Source: Ophiothrix spiculata (Eukaryota > Echinodermata > Ophiuroidea > Amphilepidida > Ophiotrichidae). Taken from it: a stretch of DNA of 21,120 nt. The notes beneath the pieces are model-generated. The model had not been told where the DNA came from. It saw nothing but the letters and a program-made list of their open reading frames with translations, and made no database searches. Positions within the stretch are counted from its first letter, which is position 1. Every line of letters starts with the position of its first letter. Location: NCBI GenBank assembly GCA_000969725.1, contig JXSR01S018716.1, one strand, 5' to 3'. A program made the translations under genes and the position numbers. Of the stretch, positions 18,679-21,120 are shown one piece after another.

Positions 18679-19348
18679 TTGGAATAATTAGAGTCATTGC
18701 GATGCTGTTCATCCCTAAAATAGCAGCAATAATTTACAGAGTCTGCTGTTAGCTGAAATTATATTTAGCAATAATAACTAACAGCGTACCGTATGTTCTA
18801 TAATACCAGGTCATATTACTTGGATGTGTTCATGTCAAACCAGTCACAAAGACCATGAAGTGAAATACACGAAAAGATTGTCATTATGCAAATTAATTTA
18901 CAATGTTATACTTGTTTCAGAACACCTACAAAATTCTTTTTCAGGAATATGACTAATATATATTTAAGGACTTACAGGTTGGTTTGCAACAAGCTGCGTT
19001 TGACAGCATGAAGATCATGCAATTGTACAGCCATCACACTTTGACGACTTAGATCATATGATCTTCAAAGTATTCACCAATAAAAATGGTAACATTTTTC
19101 AATGATTACATTACATTTATTTGATTACCAACCGATATGACTCTATTTGGTTGTCGCTTTCATTAGATATTGTCTATAATAAAATAGATTGGTTATAGAC
19201 ATATCTGTTGAGAAAGGTTATTTACTTACATAGTTTCATCATATAATGTGCTACTTTATAAGACAACAGACGTAAAGTATTTTATTGATTACTAATAATA
19301 GCAATATAACTGTTTAGAAGAATCAACAAATCACGTACATACCGACAT
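18679..19348. other. No gene seen
   Basis: AT-rich. It contains a perfect 14-bp palindrome AGATCATATGATCT at 19051-19064. No coding frame or RNA gene. Confidence 0.5.
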
Positions 19349-19426
19349 AATGTCAAAACCCTTTTAGAAATACCCGATTGTTAAAATGTCGCGTTTCTTA
19401 TTGTTTTATTTGTCTGTACTTTCTAT
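19349..19426. repeat. Diverged repeat, partner at 13300-13393
   Basis: Carries TAATGTCAAAACC, GATTGTTAAAATGTCGCG and TTTATTTGTCTGTACTTTCT in the order and orientation seen at 13300-13393. Similarity fades on both sides. It lies about 170 bp below the tRNA-like sequence, so it could belong to the same SINE-type element on the minus strand. Confidence 0.6.
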
Positions 19427-19593
19427 GAAAAATAGAGGCAATTCTATGTTGCCGTCGACACGTCTGACAATTTCCTCAATAAAACGGTCCCCATTGGTGT
19501 TTCCAGATTAAGGGTAAAGGGGATCCATCTGCTCAGGAAAATTTGATAATATCCTAACTATTTTAATCATGAAAAGATAAATAGTTTCCACTG

Positions 19594-19682
19594 CGTTTGC
19601 GGGGACTCGAACCATGGATTATGGCAGGGTTTAGTCATGCATTATGAAGCGAGGGATCTACCGCTGAGCTATCCAGGCAGCG
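19594..19682 (-). pseudogene. tRNA-like sequence, tRNA pseudogene or SINE head
   Basis: On the minus strand there is an A box TAGCTCAGCGGTAG (complement of 19658-19671) and a B box GGTTCGAGTCC (complement of 19603-19613). They are 44 bases apart, a spacing like class II tRNAs (Leu, Ser) and not class I. The D-stem can form three of four pairs. The anticodon and acceptor stems do not pair convincingly, and a loop TTCATAA would give CAU. I therefore call it a tRNA-derived relic, possibly the promoter head of a SINE extending towards 19430, and not a working tRNA. Confidence 0.55.
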
Positions 19683-21025
19683 TTGAGATCGTGAACTGCA
19701 ATTGAAAACATAAACATTAGAATGCCGTGTTTTTATTTTGTTTACATAAAATTTGCAATTTTTGCCTCATTGGAATGCTCAATTTGTAAGTAAATTATGC
19801 GAATGCGTATATCAGACAAAATATAGATAATATAGATACTTAAAACAAACAATTCACAGCTCAAACAGGTCGAATTCAGAGTCGAAGTTCATGTCCGGAT
19901 TTTCGGGCAAAACAACGCGGGTTTTACATTATCATTCCAAATCAACACAGCATATTTATAAAATATTATTTGTAATTCAATAAGAAGTATCAAGCCTAAA
20001 TCTGTCAAAATTTGAAACCAGTCACATTGTTCGAACATCATGAAATTATGAGGTTTCGGCGAAAAACGGTCAACAAGTTACTGTAGTCTTTAGGCGTCAT
20101 TTTGACCTTGATAATGTGAAATCCCTAATAAGATTAACGTATAAACTAAAGACTCTATTCAATAAATACGCCAAAAATTGTAATATTCTGATGGGTGTAA
20201 GTAGGTAAAAACTTGCAGTAAACATGACATTCAGCCGAGCGAGACTGTGGGCTTAAACATTGACGATTAACACTTAAAACAGAACAATATTTATCTAAAA
20301 AAGGGAAAAATCCCTTACCGATTCACATCCGATAGTCTTGTTTAACATAATTAAGATAATATGCTTTAAAATATATGATGCGGTACATCAAAACTTACTT
20401 AAGTTGTCGGTCGTGCAAATTAGGAAATACAGCCAAATTAAACCTGGAAAATATAAAGAAAATGATGAGAACATTACTGTCACTATTCATCATAACCTAA
20501 AGTCCCAATCTTCATTTTTCATGAAAATCGGAATTTTGCTTAAGGTAGACAGCTTGTAACTTTTAATGTAACGTGTTACATATATGCAATGAACTTTATG
20601 GATGATATTACTCTTATACACATAATAAGAAACTCACAAGATAATAAATTTAGATCCATCCTCTGACTGACCTAGTAAATTTTATGAATGCGTCTTGGAT
20701 TGGTTTTAAATGTACTGCTATCAATAATAAAAAATCCATGTCTCTAATTTAAAACAACTGTGAAACATGCTCAAGAGATAAGCCATGGATGTCTAAACAG
20801 TTAATTCAATTGCAATATTAGGAAATGATCCACTAATTTTAACAATTGTTGTCCAACTTTAACGTTCTAGACAATTTTCCCCTCTTTTGGGGATGGGAAT
20901 ATTTTTTTTTATATTTTGAATGTTTTATGTTCCTTTATATTCTACCTCTGGGAGAAACTGTTTCATTCAAAACATGCATATACTAAATCAAGAACTCGGT
21001 GATCAGTTATCCCATCAACAATACT
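19683..21025. other. No gene seen
   Basis: Mostly AT-rich. A CpG-richer patch at 19860-19925 encodes, on the minus strand, an open tail reading VVLPENPDMNFDSEFDLFEL before a TGA. It has no Met, and no AG acceptor lies between it and the upstream TAA, so I do not call it. The 73-codon + frame at 20338-20559 has the AT-rich composition of its surroundings and no motif. Confidence 0.45.
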
Positions 21026-21120
21026 TTACATGGTCAATTACATACGTCCTGGATAGCACTTGGAAATGACATTCTTAATTAAACATATGTCGCCGGAGAC
21101 TATACTCTTGAAATATATGT
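21026..21120. repeat. 95-bp exact copy of 18584-18678, cut by the window end
   Basis: Every base from TTACATGGTCAATTACATAC at 21026 to the last base at 21120 matches 18584-18678 in direct orientation, an offset of 2442. The flank to the left differs at once (the base before is T here, G there). The right limit is not visible because the window ends inside the copy. Confidence 0.95.

Noticed and set aside
19862..19930. Minus-strand open tail ending NFDSEFDLFEL-stop
   Set aside because: It looks protein-like but is only about 23 codons, has no Met, and no AG acceptor exists between it and the in-frame TAA upstream; the + frames are open too because the patch is GC-richer.
1..21120. CRISPR array, operons or prokaryotic gene systems
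   Set aside because: No regularly spaced direct repeats with unique spacers, no dense coding, and clear eukaryotic retroelements and splice-like signals.

Overview
The window looks like intergenic or intronic DNA from an AT-rich animal genome. I favour a marine invertebrate, most likely a mollusc, but this rests on general character and not on any diagnostic gene. The signs are a decayed APE-type non-LTR retrotransposon, a tRNA-headed SINE, several short inverted-repeat elements of MITE or fold-back type, GT..AG-like splice signals and very low coding density. There are no operons, ribosome binding sites or other bacterial features.

Layout. Positions 1-4280 are AT-rich with no convincing gene. 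They carry a two-copy direct repeat (372-478), a small inverted-repeat element (1079-1208), a perfect 17-bp-arm palindrome (2268-2303), a diverged tandem duplication (2519-2845) and a striking fold-back element built from TTGAGTA/TACTCAA palindromes (3205-3466). Around 4589-4682 is a candidate first coding exon on the + strand. It has a hydrophobic, signal-peptide-like N-terminus and ends at a consensus donor AG|GTAAGA; a 23-bp x 3 tandem repeat follows. No continuation exon was found.

Positions 5605-8830 (minus strand) hold a broken LINE. The endonuclease domain is fairly complete, then come a linker and the first part of the reverse transcriptase. The YADD motif has been deleted, an unrelated segment of about 850 bp is inserted, and a C-terminal RT piece follows. 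Frameshifts and stops make it a pseudogene. Its 5' side runs into a diverged tandem repeat of about 208 bp (8808-9170). A second possible LINE C-terminal scrap lies at 9784-10005.

Positions 10000-15700 are mostly featureless, with inverted-repeat elements at 10484-10681, 13862-14262 and 14297-14514. The minus strand at 13016-13291 reads like the last two small exons of a gene: matching phase-1 splice sites, a hydrophobic segment and a stop. Positions 15740-16112 are a tRNA-derived SINE on the minus strand. The right end is rich in low-copy diverged duplications (16321-16520, 16524-16636, 18424-18678), a further candidate minus-strand exon (17215-17361) and a tRNA-like sequence (19594-19682). 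It closes with a 95-bp block at 21026-21120 identical to 18584-18678, cut by the window edge.

I see no complete protein-coding gene and no integrated gene system. The clearest signals are the nested, decayed transposons and several apparently unclassified short inverted-repeat families. The candidate exons (4589-4682 +; 13016-13291 - ; 17215-17361 -) are inferences from reading frame and splice signals and need transcript evidence.
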